Shown here: one piece after another, positions 48,351 to 57,627 of the stretch
Layout: each line of letters begins with the position of its first letter
How positions within the stretch are numbered: position 1 is the stretch's first letter
Source of the DNA: Thiocapsa imhoffii
Lineage (GTDB): Bacteria; Pseudomonadota; Gammaproteobacteria; Chromatiales; Chromatiaceae
Direction: 5' to 3'
Assembly (NCBI RefSeq): GCF_016583985.1
Contig: NZ_NRSD01000012.1
Span: 62,001 to 126,000 of the forward strand
Length of the DNA stretch: 64,000 nucleotides
Made by a program: the position numbers and the translations under genes
The notes under the pieces: model-generated
Databases searched by the model: none
The model's input: only the letters and a program-made list of their open reading frames with translations
Told to the model about the DNA's origin: nothing

Positions 48351-48746
48351 TCACTGAGCACTCCCTAGTTGGCGCGCCCATTGGGCGATCTCGATGCGGG
48401 TGGAGTGATCGAGGATGCCGATTTCAATCAGGGCGGCGCTTGGTATCGCCTCAACGCGAGCGCAGAGATAGCTGTCCTGAGCCTCATGGTGAACGTTTTT
48501 GAAGAGACAGCGTTGGTGGTCGAGATGAAAAAAGAGCGCGTCCGGCTGGTTGGTTGCCGGCAGTACGTAAGTGATATCGCCCAGCACAGCCCAGGAGACA
48601 ACCGGACGCCACTCGACAGGTACATGCCGATGACGCCCGAAGGTCAGGTCCGACTGGCGGGCGAGATAGCACTTGCCAAGTGCGAAGTCGGCGTTCGGTG
48701 ACGGGGCGAAGGAGTGCGGCTTCGGCCGCCGTTGATAGAGATGCAT
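48351..48746 (-). CDS. Small unknown protein heading the CHAT/sigma-like run
   Basis: 131 aa; AGGGAG lies 6 bases before the ATG. It has a beta-rich middle (VVSWAVLGDITYVLP, ALFFHLDHQRCLFKN) and a helical C-terminus (STRIEIAQWARQLGS). The overall look is like a PemK/MazF-type barrel, but no catalytic signature is seen. Its stop lies 2 bp before the sigma-like start, so they are likely co-translated. Confidence 0.5.
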   Translation of the reverse strand: MHLYQRRPKPHSFAPSPNADFALGKCYLARQSDLTFGRHRHVPVEWRPVVSWAVLGDITYVLPATNQPDALFFHLDHQRCLFKNVHHEAQDSYLCARVEAIPSAALIEIGILDHSTRIEIAQWARQLGSAQ

Positions 48747-49124
48747 GACAGACTCCCTGTGATTCAGTCAGAGAAGACGGGGTCAGTTTAACCGGACTGG
48801 CAACTCACCTGAAGATTGTCGCTGTTGCCCAGTGATCTCGGCTGTCAGCGTTGTGAAGACCAAGTTCATTCTCTTCCCTCCCTGCCATCCGGCCTAGAGC
48901 GCCGACATGCCGTGCATCACTGCCGGGTTCCTTCGGGCTATCGGCGTGCAATTTTTTCATGTTAAGCGCTCATTTTTTAAAAACATACACCCGCTTGGCG
49001 TTGGACTGATAGACCCCTTGATTCGGATGCCTAGTCCAGGATGGAGGGAGGAATCTCGACCAAGGATGGTCTGCCAGGGATGGTGAAAACCACCGATCAA
49101 TCCACCTCTAAACGGAGCACGAAC
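48747..49124. other. Divergent intergenic region between the CHAT/sigma run and the NYN gene
   Basis: 378 bp, AT-rich in its right half (48951-48990). It should carry back-to-back promoters for both operons. No convincing -35/-10 pair could be assigned; if the sigma-like protein is real, this is the first place to look for its recognition site. Confidence 0.4.
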
Positions 49125-49685
49125 ATGGAACGAATCGTCGTTTTCAATGATCACGCCAACATTGCCGCTGCCTTTCAACAACTCGGCTATCCGCTTGATC
49201 AAGGCGATCTCCTTGAATATCTGGCCGAAGGACGCTTCCTGGTTGAAGCGCATACTTTCGTTCCAATCGATCCACGAGATCCAAGTGGACGCGATGCGCT
49301 AGTCGAGGATCTATGGAATATCGGGTACCTGGTTCACAGCAAAATCGGCACGATCGCCGGGGATAGCTATCGCTGCGATTTCGATGTCGAACTGACGCTG
49401 GAGATGATGCGCACGGCCGAAATCGTCAAGCCAGACATCATTGTTCTGCTCTCGGGCGACAAGGATTTCGTTCCAGCTATCCTGGAGCTGCGCCGGCGCG
49501 GCATTCGTGTCGAGATCGCCGGGTTTCCGGGTCATAATGCAGCGCGCGAGGTCATGCTCAAGGGATCCGGCTTCATCGACTTGGACCGCTATCGTCAGCA
49601 GCGCTGGGAGGCGCTCGAGACACTGCCGGAATCACCGACTCAAGCTTCGACCGTCAAAGCCGCCCTAGAAGCAGGGCCACTCTAA
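49125..49685 (+). CDS. NYN-domain (PIN-like) nuclease
   Basis: 186 aa from the ATG at 49125 (GGAG upstream). Acidic metal-binding positions of the NYN/LabA fold are visible: D9 in VVFNDHANI, D85/D87 in CDFDVELTLEMM, and D112/D114 in LLSGDKDFVPAI. Family members are RNA-cleaving enzymes in the cytoplasm. It is followed after 42 bp by an 824-aa gene in the same direction, forming a two-gene unit. Confidence 0.85.
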   Translation: MERIVVFNDHANIAAAFQQLGYPLDQGDLLEYLAEGRFLVEAHTFVPIDPRDPSGRDALVEDLWNIGYLVHSKIGTIAGDSYRCDFDVELTLEMMRTAEIVKPDIIVLLSGDKDFVPAILELRRRGIRVEIAGFPGHNAAREVMLKGSGFIDLDRYRQQRWEALETLPESPTQASTVKAALEAGPL

Positions 49686-49727
49686 TCAGCTGAATCACTC
49701 ATAGCCTCAGAGCGAGGGTCTCTACGC

Positions 49728-52202
49728 ATGTCTGATGCCATACAGTCGCCCCTAACCGACGACATCAAAACACAACTAACTGAATTAATTGATAGAATTC
49801 GTTATTACGCCTCCTGGAGTAATCATTCGGGTGCGACTGAGATCGCCAACTACAGCCGCCAGTGCCTCGAACTCGATCCGGACTGTCAGGAACGCATCGA
49901 TCAGGCTAGGGTTCAGGGGCAGGCGGACGGGGAACTGCTGACGCGCTTCTACAGATTTGGCTCGAAATTTGGCAAGGACTGCCTCAAGCGCTCCGACTAT
50001 CGTCAGGCGCTCGCCGACTTAAATCGCGATCATCCATCGCTCGTCAAGCGGGCTGAACAGAACGTCAACAAAGGCATGCTGGCAAAGAAGAAATATTTAG
50101 CAGCACAAAAGCGCAAAGATGCCGGCCAACCCGTCTCAAAGGTACGGATGCCCGCCCCCGTCCAGCCTAACCATTCCGCCACGGCTCTGCCCGAACCAAG
50201 CCGCCAGAACCTCACCGCCGAGAAAACCGACACCGCTACCCTGCATCCACGTGACCTGCGCGCCCAGGCAGCGAGCGCCCATTGGCAACTGATGATCGAC
50301 GAAACCGGTTCCAGCTTCGGACCGGAAGCATCCGGTCTGCATGTCGATGATCGGCAACTGGGCCGCTTCGTCGGATTGCTGATCCCACAACCTCAAGCCG
50401 GACTGCAGCCATTGCCCAAAGGCTGGCACGCCGTCGAACAGGGCGAAATCGATGAAATCGATCGCGTCATTCAGGCGGTCTTGGATGCCCCAGTCGGCGT
50501 GCTGGGCATCACCATGCTTCAGCTTCCGGAGGCGCCAGGCGAGCGCTGGGTCTTTGGTGTGATCCGCCTGATCGACCTGGTGCTGCGTTTGATGCCGCTC
50601 GATGGACCAACCGCACTTGAGGTATTGATCGAGAATCGCGGCAGCTTCAAGGGCCAAGCCCAGTGGCCGGCGGTGGCCGAGCAGGCGCGTCTGCGTCTGG
50701 CCGATGCGTATCCCGATCGCGCGCGCGCCATCGAACTGCGCATTCGCATCATCACCAAGCACGATTCTCCCTACAACGGCTATGTCGATGCCCTGGCCTA
50801 CATCGCCTCCGGGGCTTCTGAGCATTCGCGTGCCTGTTTGAATGCCTCCGGGCTGCCCGGTACCTGTCTGATCGACGGCGACGCCGAGACCATCGCGCGC
50901 GCCCTGGAGTGGATGGATCGCGGGCGCACCCTGGATGGACGCGACTGGACAACGCTGCTGGCTCAACCCGACGCCGAGCAGCCGAGCAGTCTGGTCAATA
51001 CCTTGCTTGAACGCCTTGGGGCGACGGCCTGCCATGATACGGCACTTTGGCGACGCTATCTCGATCATGTCACCGGACATTTCGACAGTCGCAACCTGGA
51101 TCTGAAGCTACTCGGGCGGCAGGTCGTCTGGTTGGAGCGCTGGATGCCGGTTGATCAGAAGCTGCCGCCGACCTTGCGTTTGCTGTGGCTTACCTCGAAT
51201 CTAGCGCGTGCGAACCATCTTGGGCAGACCGAACAGCCCTGGGTCGAGGAGATGCGACAACTGGCAAACCGCTTGATGGAAGAGGATGCACGCCTAGTCT
51301 GTCGAGCTGAGCTCAATCTGGCCGTCACTGCAACCAATCGCTATGACTTCGAGCAAGCCGGGGAGGCACTGCGTCGCTGGAATCCAACAGCCGCCTCGAG
51401 TGGCGGTAAGATGCGTGGATTGCTGCGCAAACTGCTCGGTGACTCCGACGCGGAGGAGACGGCTTCACCCAAATCCACGGCCGGACTGCGCTACTGGGGG
51501 CAGGTCAGGTCCAGTCTCGGTCAGCATCGTGCCTTCATGGGCGATCCAGCCGGAGCCGTGGCCTTCTTCGACGAGGCGCTGGAGAGCTTCGGTGCCCTGT
51601 CCGATCCCGAATCGGCACGGCGTGAGAGCCGTCAGACCCAAACTTATCGCGCCATCGCCTTAATGGACGACATGGCCTGTGACGGAGCACGGGTCCGCGC
51701 AGCGGTCGAGGCAGTGACCGGCCCTATGCCCCAAGCGCTGGAGCGGTTGGCCGCATCGATTGACCATGACGACAAATATGCCCATCACCTGGCACTGCGC
51801 TGGCTGGTCCATCGACCGGACGCGGACCTGGCGCGTCATTATCTGGATCGTCGCGATGACTGGAGCGAGGCAGAGGGACATCCCTGGCCCTTGATTCAGC
51901 TCTATCGGGCATTGCTGCTTCACCCCGATGACCCAGCGGCGGCACGCGAGCGGGCCGTCGATGGCGCGCGGCTGGCCGAGGATGGTGCCAATGGTCCGGT
52001 AGTCCATCTGATCGGCGCCTGCATCCGCGCGGTCGCCGTCGGCTGGGGCGAACCCTGGGAGGGGAACGAGACCGTCCTACGTCGGTTAGAGTCCGATTTG
52101 CCACTCGCCCACGCGCGGATCGCGCACATTCGCGCCGCCCTTTGTAAACCCTTGGCGCCGCTCGATTTGTTGCGGGAGGTGTTGCCGTTCAACTTCCGCT
52201 AG
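49728..52202 (+). CDS. Large protein with RNase-H-like/DUF3800-like segment and TPR-like repeats (paralogue A)
   Basis: 824 aa. N-terminal about 150 residues are helical and unrecognised. Around residue 186 WQLMIDETGSS gives an acidic DE pair, followed about 165 residues later by ITKHDSPYNGYVDALAYI; this spacing resembles the RNase-H-like DUF3800 fold. The C-terminal half is TPR-like (ALESF near SLGQHRAFMGDPAGAVAFFD). It is clearly homologous to the 813-aa protein encoded convergently next door: both share LRLLWxxxxLxxANH, a DLNLAV-type stretch, an RAIxxLDx block and the terminal LPFN(F/Y)R. Function unknown. Confidence 0.65.
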   Translation: MSDAIQSPLTDDIKTQLTELIDRIRYYASWSNHSGATEIANYSRQCLELDPDCQERIDQARVQGQADGELLTRFYRFGSKFGKDCLKRSDYRQALADLNRDHPSLVKRAEQNVNKGMLAKKKYLAAQKRKDAGQPVSKVRMPAPVQPNHSATALPEPSRQNLTAEKTDTATLHPRDLRAQAASAHWQLMIDETGSSFGPEASGLHVDDRQLGRFVGLLIPQPQAGLQPLPKGWHAVEQGEIDEIDRVIQAVLDAPVGVLGITMLQLPEAPGERWVFGVIRLIDLVLRLMPLDGPTALEVLIENRGSFKGQAQWPAVAEQARLRLADAYPDRARAIELRIRIITKHDSPYNGYVDALAYIASGASEHSRACLNASGLPGTCLIDGDAETIARALEWMDRGRTLDGRDWTTLLAQPDAEQPSSLVNTLLERLGATACHDTALWRRYLDHVTGHFDSRNLDLKLLGRQVVWLERWMPVDQKLPPTLRLLWLTSNLARANHLGQTEQPWVEEMRQLANRLMEEDARLVCRAELNLAVTATNRYDFEQAGEALRRWNPTAASSGGKMRGLLRKLLGDSDAEETASPKSTAGLRYWGQVRSSLGQHRAFMGDPAGAVAFFDEALESFGALSDPESARRESRQTQTYRAIALMDDMACDGARVRAAVEAVTGPMPQALERLAASIDHDDKYAHHLALRWLVHRPDADLARHYLDRRDDWSEAEGHPWPLIQLYRALLLHPDDPAAARERAVDGARLAEDGANGPVVHLIGACIRAVAVGWGEPWEGNETVLRRLESDLPLAHARIAHIRAALCKPLAPLDLLREVLPFNFR

Positions 52203-52238
52203 AGGGGCCCCCGACAGGTCGCGATTCTGCTCTGAGTC

Positions 52239-54680
52239 TCACCGATAGTTGAAAGGAAGAGTACTGAAAACTTCGCCGAGCCGATCGGTGTCGGGCGCCC
52301 GCAAGGCCGCGTCGAGCATCTCGATGATCGGCGCGGCATCCGGCAACACCCGCGCCTGATCGAGCAGGGCGCGGCCCTGGTCCTCGTATCCGCAATTCTC
52401 GAAACAGCAGGCCGCCACTGTCGCCCAGAAGGCACCAATGAGTCGCATGGTCGGTCCGTGGCATTCGAGCGCACTCACTTCGATGGCGTGCGTGAAATAG
52501 GTCTGTGCCGCCGCGCTCATGTCCGCGTCGAGTTGCTCCCGATTCCATAACAGAAAACCGCGATGACCCTGAATGCCAGGCCAGGGATGCTGCGGAGAGC
52601 CATCAGACCATTCGGCGCGTGCCGCCAGATAGGCGTCACGCGCCTCGGTTAGTTCCGGGCGCAGCACCAGGGCGCGCACGAATAGATGGTGCCGATATTG
52701 ACTGGCCGGCGAGCCATCGTGGGCTAGTGCGACCGCCGTAGCGGCATCGAGACGCCCGAACACCTCGGCCAGGGCGCGCGGCGTTTCAGGCCAACCGGCA
52801 TCCAGCGCATTGATTGCGCGATAGATGCGAGTCTGCTCTCCTTCACCCGCACGTTCACGGTCGCTCAGGTCCGCACGCTCGAACAGCTTCAGCGCCCGGA
52901 CGAAACAGGCCTCGGCCTCATTTGCCGCGCCGCGCATCGCCCGATACTGGCCGAGCGCACTTTGGAGTCGTGCCTGCTGGCGGAGCGACAGGGCGTGAAA
53001 CAGCGGATCCTCGACCCATTCCAACACCGTCAGCTCGGCATGGCCGAAAGCAAAGCGGTCGGCGTCATGCACGGCCAGATTGAGATCGGCATCAGCGCAC
53101 AGTTCGCGCGCGTTCTCCCGGAGCCGGTCGCGTTCGCGCCGATACTCGCACGCCACGGCATGGCTGCGCGTCGGATCGCCATCGTGATTGGCATCCTGCA
53201 GGGCGAGCAAATACCACAGCAGACGCATGCGCGGGCCGGCGTTCTCAGGCAGGGTTGGCAGCAGGCCGCGCACGGCACCGAAGGCACGGCGCAAGCGGCA
53301 TAAATCGCGCACTTTGTCGCGATAGTCCTCCTCCAGCTGTTCCAGCAGGGCGGTCTGCAACTCGGGTCGCACCGCCAGCCGACGGGCGATGTCGGTCATC
53401 ACCAGCCGACCGAAGCGGCTGTCGCCGGTCTCCAGCGCAAACTCGATCACATCGGCCAAATTCGCCGAGTGCTCCAGGTGTTCCAGCCGCTCCAAGCGGG
53501 GTACCAGCTCCAGGGATAGAGGCACATAGCCGGGCAGTTTCTTGAAATTCGACCAGTTCCCCAGGGCGCGATTGACTTCGGTATGCTCCAGCGTTAAATG
53601 CGCAAGTAGATCGGCATAGGGGATGTAGCCAAAGTTTTTGTCACGCCAGGCGAAGGTGGCCAGATCCCAATGCGCGAAACGCTCCCCAGAATCGCCCGCG
53701 AGCAGGCCGCGATGGAACTCGGTGGCCTCGTCACCCTCGGGATGTGCCGGTGCAATGGCCTCGGCGCAGACATGCAGGCGGATCGTCTGCGGCATGCGGG
53801 GCAGCAGCCAGCCACAGAGCAGACGCAGGGCCTGCTGTAGCAGCAGGTCGTAATGGATGCCGGCGTGCTCATCTTCGCGCGGCAGCCGTAACGGGAAGAT
53901 CAGCGGCAAACACTGGGAGCAAGACCAAAGGTGCTCCAAGGCCTGCCGAGCTTGAAGGGGTCTTTGATAGACATGGGTCGCGATCGCGGGCAGAGTTTTG
54001 AATAGATACTCGGGTGGTCCCTGACAGAGCAGACCGCCGATCACGCCTTCGTTGCGATCGATCGAGCCTCTCTCAACCGGCCAAGCCTCATCGATATAAA
54101 GCGTCAGTTCTGAGATGCCATCAAGAAAATTTTCCAGCGCGTTCGAGGTGGTTTCGAGTGCGGTGCGCAGGCTCAGATCAGCAAGTAACTTATGGTTTTG
54201 CTGGCGACGTATCTGATTGGAAAATAGCCGTTTTTTGTTGAAGTTTTTTGGTAGAATGTCCAGCGGTCCTGGGGTAACGGACATGGCCGTCGCTTCCGTT
54301 CGACCGATCCATCCATCCAGATAGACCCCGGCCAAACGGCGCACATCTTCCCAATGACCGGTACCAGCCAGTTGCTGGCCGAGATGGATCTTGCGTTCCT
54401 CAAGCCTGGGCGGATGCTCCCTCAGCGCCCGATTCACGATATGGATCGCATTCTGTACGCGCACGCCATCATTGTGGTTGGGTTGCCAAGCGCGCAAGCG
54501 TTTCGTATCAAATCCCATCTGCTCCAGCGTATCGAACACGTGCGGGTCAATCGGCAAGCGTCCCACGGCAACCATCAGACAGCGTGGAGCGAAGGTTTCC
54601 CAGGCTCTCCACCATGGGTGCAGCTGGGTTCCGAATTGTTGTGGTCTGTTCTCGCTCGGCATCGAAGTTTCACACCTCAT
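52239..54680 (-). CDS. Large protein with RNase-H-like/DUF3800-like segment and TPR-like repeats (paralogue B)
   Basis: 813 aa. LTLYIDEAWPVE (D197/E198) corresponds to MIDETGSS of paralogue A, and DKNFGYIPYADLLAHL to its HDSPYNGYVDALAYI. The C-terminal half again has TPR-like repeats and ends in LPFNYR. The N-terminus differs from that of paralogue A. Its start overlaps the end of the Nudix gene by 11 bp, so it belongs to the cad1-nudix operon. A second ATG at 54662 is possible. No close family known to me. Confidence 0.65.
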   Translation of the reverse strand: MRCETSMPSENRPQQFGTQLHPWWRAWETFAPRCLMVAVGRLPIDPHVFDTLEQMGFDTKRLRAWQPNHNDGVRVQNAIHIVNRALREHPPRLEERKIHLGQQLAGTGHWEDVRRLAGVYLDGWIGRTEATAMSVTPGPLDILPKNFNKKRLFSNQIRRQQNHKLLADLSLRTALETTSNALENFLDGISELTLYIDEAWPVERGSIDRNEGVIGGLLCQGPPEYLFKTLPAIATHVYQRPLQARQALEHLWSCSQCLPLIFPLRLPREDEHAGIHYDLLLQQALRLLCGWLLPRMPQTIRLHVCAEAIAPAHPEGDEATEFHRGLLAGDSGERFAHWDLATFAWRDKNFGYIPYADLLAHLTLEHTEVNRALGNWSNFKKLPGYVPLSLELVPRLERLEHLEHSANLADVIEFALETGDSRFGRLVMTDIARRLAVRPELQTALLEQLEEDYRDKVRDLCRLRRAFGAVRGLLPTLPENAGPRMRLLWYLLALQDANHDGDPTRSHAVACEYRRERDRLRENARELCADADLNLAVHDADRFAFGHAELTVLEWVEDPLFHALSLRQQARLQSALGQYRAMRGAANEAEACFVRALKLFERADLSDRERAGEGEQTRIYRAINALDAGWPETPRALAEVFGRLDAATAVALAHDGSPASQYRHHLFVRALVLRPELTEARDAYLAARAEWSDGSPQHPWPGIQGHRGFLLWNREQLDADMSAAAQTYFTHAIEVSALECHGPTMRLIGAFWATVAACCFENCGYEDQGRALLDQARVLPDAAPIIEMLDAALRAPDTDRLGEVFSTLPFNYR

Positions 54681-55341
54681 CGTGCCCTAAATCGGCGTGC
54701 GGCTTGCTGAAGAGGCGTTCCAGGTAAAAAGGGGATTCTGATATAGACGGACACCTGGCATCCAGCAGATCGAGCGCAAGTCGGCTCCAGCATTCCAGTG
54801 GACGTTGCCGTGCGACGGAAGGATCCAGCCAGTCGACATCACCCAGCTCTCGCCCACCAGAGGGCGGTCGCTCACCATCGATCTCTGCCAGCAGTACGAA
54901 CCCCAGGTGGACACGCCCAACAGCCGTTTTTTCTTCATTGATCAGACCCAAAACGGTCAGAGGCGGCAGCGGCGTCAGGCTGGGAAGTTCTTCGGCCAGT
55001 TCGCGCCGGGCGGCGGCCAGCAGGGTCTCAAGGGTGTTCTCCTGCGCGTCTCCGATCTCGATGTGTCCGCCGATTCCCACCGATCCCAGGCCATGCAATC
55101 GACGCTCGGTCCCCTGACGCCAGTAACAGGCGAGCTGGCCCCTATGGAATGCCAGGGTGTAGGTGATCAGTTGCTTGTGGCTTGGCTGCTCTTCGGCCTG
55201 CGCACGCGGCAGCCAGACCGGTACGATTCGCGCTAGTGTTTCGACCAATTGCACGCTCTCCAGCACCAACCCGCCGCAGATGGGCAACCAGTGAGGTGGT
55301 AAGTCCGCGCGGGGAAAAGCGAGCACACAGTGATCAGTCAT
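54670..55341 (-). CDS. Nudix hydrolase
   Basis: 223 aa. The Nudix box is visible: GGHIEIG at 91-97, then ARRELAEELPS, matching GX5EX7REUXEEXGU apart from the final positions. Nudix enzymes hydrolyse nucleoside diphosphates linked to X. It lies between cad1 (8-bp overlap) and the 813-aa gene. Cad1-type enzymes convert ATP to ITP, so a Nudix enzyme could hydrolyse ITP; this is an inference from the pairing, not seen in the sequence. Confidence 0.82.
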   Translation of the reverse strand: MTDHCVLAFPRADLPPHWLPICGGLVLESVQLVETLARIVPVWLPRAQAEEQPSHKQLITYTLAFHRGQLACYWRQGTERRLHGLGSVGIGGHIEIGDAQENTLETLLAAARRELAEELPSLTPLPPLTVLGLINEEKTAVGRVHLGFVLLAEIDGERPPSGGRELGDVDWLDPSVARQRPLECWSRLALDLLDARCPSISESPFYLERLFSKPHADLGHDEV

Positions 55342-57466
55342 TGCGCTCCCCCGTCTGCGTCAGCCAGCCCATCAGTTCGCCCTCGACTCGCCCCAACAGA
55401 GTGCGGCGGTCCTGGCGTTCGCAGAAGGCTGCCTGAAAGCCATTGCGTACTAATTGCAATATCTCCCACTGGGTTAGCCCCCCAGGCGTCATGGCAGCAG
55501 CCTTGTAGAGTTCGCCGCTCGCATCGGTGCGCGATATGCCCGGGTTGTCGGTGTTGACCGTCACCCGCATCCCAGCCGACAGGTACTCTTTCAGGGGATA
55601 GCGGGTATCCGGACCAGCCTGGAGCGCAAAATCCCGAAATCCAACGATCTGGTAATTGCTGCTGGGGCACATCTCCACCGCGATGCGCCGCTCGACGCAG
55701 CGCCGCAGGAGTTCCGAATTGTCTCGCAAGGTCAAGCCATGGCCGATGCGCTCTGCGCTGAGTTCGTAAGCCGCTTCCCAGATGTTGCTCACCGGTTGAT
55801 CCTCGCCGGCGTGGATGCTGATCGGGATACAGGCCTCTAGCAGGGGGCGAAAAGCACCGCGCATCTCCGAGGGCGTGCGTTCCTGCTCGTTCCCGGCCAG
55901 ATCGAAGCCGACGAACCGCCGACGGAAATCGGCCGATGCCACACGCTGATCCTGTGCGAGTTCGATATGCTGGACGGTCTCGCTCATGCGCCGGTGACGG
56001 CTGGCAATAAACAGCAAGCGCACATCGCAATCAGCCTCATCAGCCAGAGCTTCGAGCAGGATTTCGACCACCCGCTGCGCGGTCAGGCCGCCGCGTTTGT
56101 AGTTGTGGGGCGAACAGCGTAGCTCCAGATACCTCAGCCGGTCGCGTCGGGCGGCGCGCAGTAGCACTGCACAGGCAGTTCTCAGACTGGCCTCGCACTG
56201 CAACAAACCGGAACCCTGGAGATCACCCAGCGGTTCGTAACGAGCGATGCCGATGGCTTGGTAGCGGCGCGGATCGCACAGGTCGTCGAAAATCAGGGCA
56301 TCAAGCAGCAGCGGGCGGCCGGCGAAGGCATTCAGGAAACCGCAGACGCCCCAGGGTTCCTGAGTATCCCATTGCCGGATCTGGCGCATATTTATGGCAC
56401 GACCCTTGGTGCCGCTGAGCAGGATGCGCAGACCGTCGAGATCGTCCGCTGCCACACGGTCACGCACCTGCGCCAGTCGCTTCGCCAGATCGGGATTGTC
56501 CGCCTCGCGCTCCCGTACCTTCGCATCACTGGCTGCGGCGACCTCGATCAGGCTCTCGGCGTCCAGAATCCCGCCGAAATGACAGTGTAGGTCGCTCTTG
56601 GGCAATCGCGCGAGCCAGCGCCGATCCGTCTCCGCTTGTGCTGGATCCGCGCCGATGCGCATCTCGCGCAATGCCTGGATTCGATCCGGCGGCAGCATAT
56701 AGAGACCATGGAAGTTGCTCTGAGTCTCTGCATCGCTAACCTGACGACTGAAGTTATAAATCAGGCTGTCGGCCTGTCTGAGTCGACGACGCACCTCGTC
56801 GTAAAGATACGATCCAGGCTCGACGGCACCGCCTTCAGACGACAACGGATAATCCTTGGTGCGGATACCAGGGTTTACCTCCAACGCAGCATGGGGGGGG
56901 CAGCGGCCCATCGTGACAAGGGGCTGGTAGAGATCCGTATAGGGCGCCGGTAGTGGCGCTATAAAGACGCCGACATCCTGATCGGAAAGACGAGGGACAC
57001 TAGATGGAAGCTGTCGATCAACCACATGGAGTAATGCATCGCAGCCAAAAAATATACCGGCCTGCTGCATCTCGGCGCTCATCGTTTTGCGTCCGCCCGC
57101 CAGCGACAGATATAGCCGCCCATCTCGGGTGGCCTCGCGCCCAAGCAGTACGAGCCGATAAATGAGGTCGGCCATCGCTCGGTTCTCGCTGACGCTTGCC
57201 AACTCATCAACGCCTCGCGGATGCCAGATTCGGATTGGAATACCAAGAAGCGAAGCCCACCTCTGGAGACGCTCAGTGCGCATCTTCTCGGTAGTTACAA
57301 TCCAGATTGCATCCACCGGAAGGATCGCATAATCGACCCGTTGAGCGGCGATCTGGACTACATTGCCATGGGCGGCATACAGATCAAGCTGCTTCGGATT
57401 GGTGAAGCCATAGAGTTCCGGGATGATAGCCCAAGAGGTACCCAGGGTTGAGATCAGGAGGTTCAT
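55334..57466 (-). CDS. cad1: CARF-adenosine deaminase fusion (Cad1-type CRISPR ancillary effector)
   Basis: 710 aa from the ATG at 57466. Residues 1-190 match the NE0113-type CARF family: STLGTSWAIIPE at the start and the ligand loop SLAGGRKTM (121-129). From about 290 an adenosine deaminase follows: SDLHCHFGG (H294, H296), IHAGED (H552, E555), RIGHGL (H576) and NTDNP (D640), the full zinc and catalytic set. Known members bind cyclic oligoadenylate made by type III CRISPR complexes and deaminate ATP to ITP. A 16-bp hairpin (57525-57540, CCTATG arms) lies about 60 bp upstream of the start. Both neighbours on the 3' side overlap or nearly overlap, so it heads a three-gene operon. Confidence 0.87.
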   Translation of the reverse strand: MNLLISTLGTSWAIIPELYGFTNPKQLDLYAAHGNVVQIAAQRVDYAILPVDAIWIVTTEKMRTERLQRWASLLGIPIRIWHPRGVDELASVSENRAMADLIYRLVLLGREATRDGRLYLSLAGGRKTMSAEMQQAGIFFGCDALLHVVDRQLPSSVPRLSDQDVGVFIAPLPAPYTDLYQPLVTMGRCPPHAALEVNPGIRTKDYPLSSEGGAVEPGSYLYDEVRRRLRQADSLIYNFSRQVSDAETQSNFHGLYMLPPDRIQALREMRIGADPAQAETDRRWLARLPKSDLHCHFGGILDAESLIEVAAASDAKVREREADNPDLAKRLAQVRDRVAADDLDGLRILLSGTKGRAINMRQIRQWDTQEPWGVCGFLNAFAGRPLLLDALIFDDLCDPRRYQAIGIARYEPLGDLQGSGLLQCEASLRTACAVLLRAARRDRLRYLELRCSPHNYKRGGLTAQRVVEILLEALADEADCDVRLLFIASRHRRMSETVQHIELAQDQRVASADFRRRFVGFDLAGNEQERTPSEMRGAFRPLLEACIPISIHAGEDQPVSNIWEAAYELSAERIGHGLTLRDNSELLRRCVERRIAVEMCPSSNYQIVGFRDFALQAGPDTRYPLKEYLSAGMRVTVNTDNPGISRTDASGELYKAAAMTPGGLTQWEILQLVRNGFQAAFCERQDRRTLLGRVEGELMGWLTQTGERND

Positions 57467-57627
57467 CGGCCTCAAATCATTGAATTGAAAGAAGTCATTA
57501 GTGTTCTTGAAGTTGCATGCAAATCCTATGCTCACATAGGCTATTCAATGTTAATAGGTGTTTAGCGCAAGAAATCCTTGAAGCCGGACGGTCTCTGACT
57601 TCGTGGCATGATCCGGCCAAGTGGACC

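Noticed and set aside
43871..48746. Calling the CHAT run a type III-E Craspase locus
   Set aside because: No Cas7-11 (gRAMP) gene is present and the partner proteins do not show recognisable Csx30 or Csx31 features.
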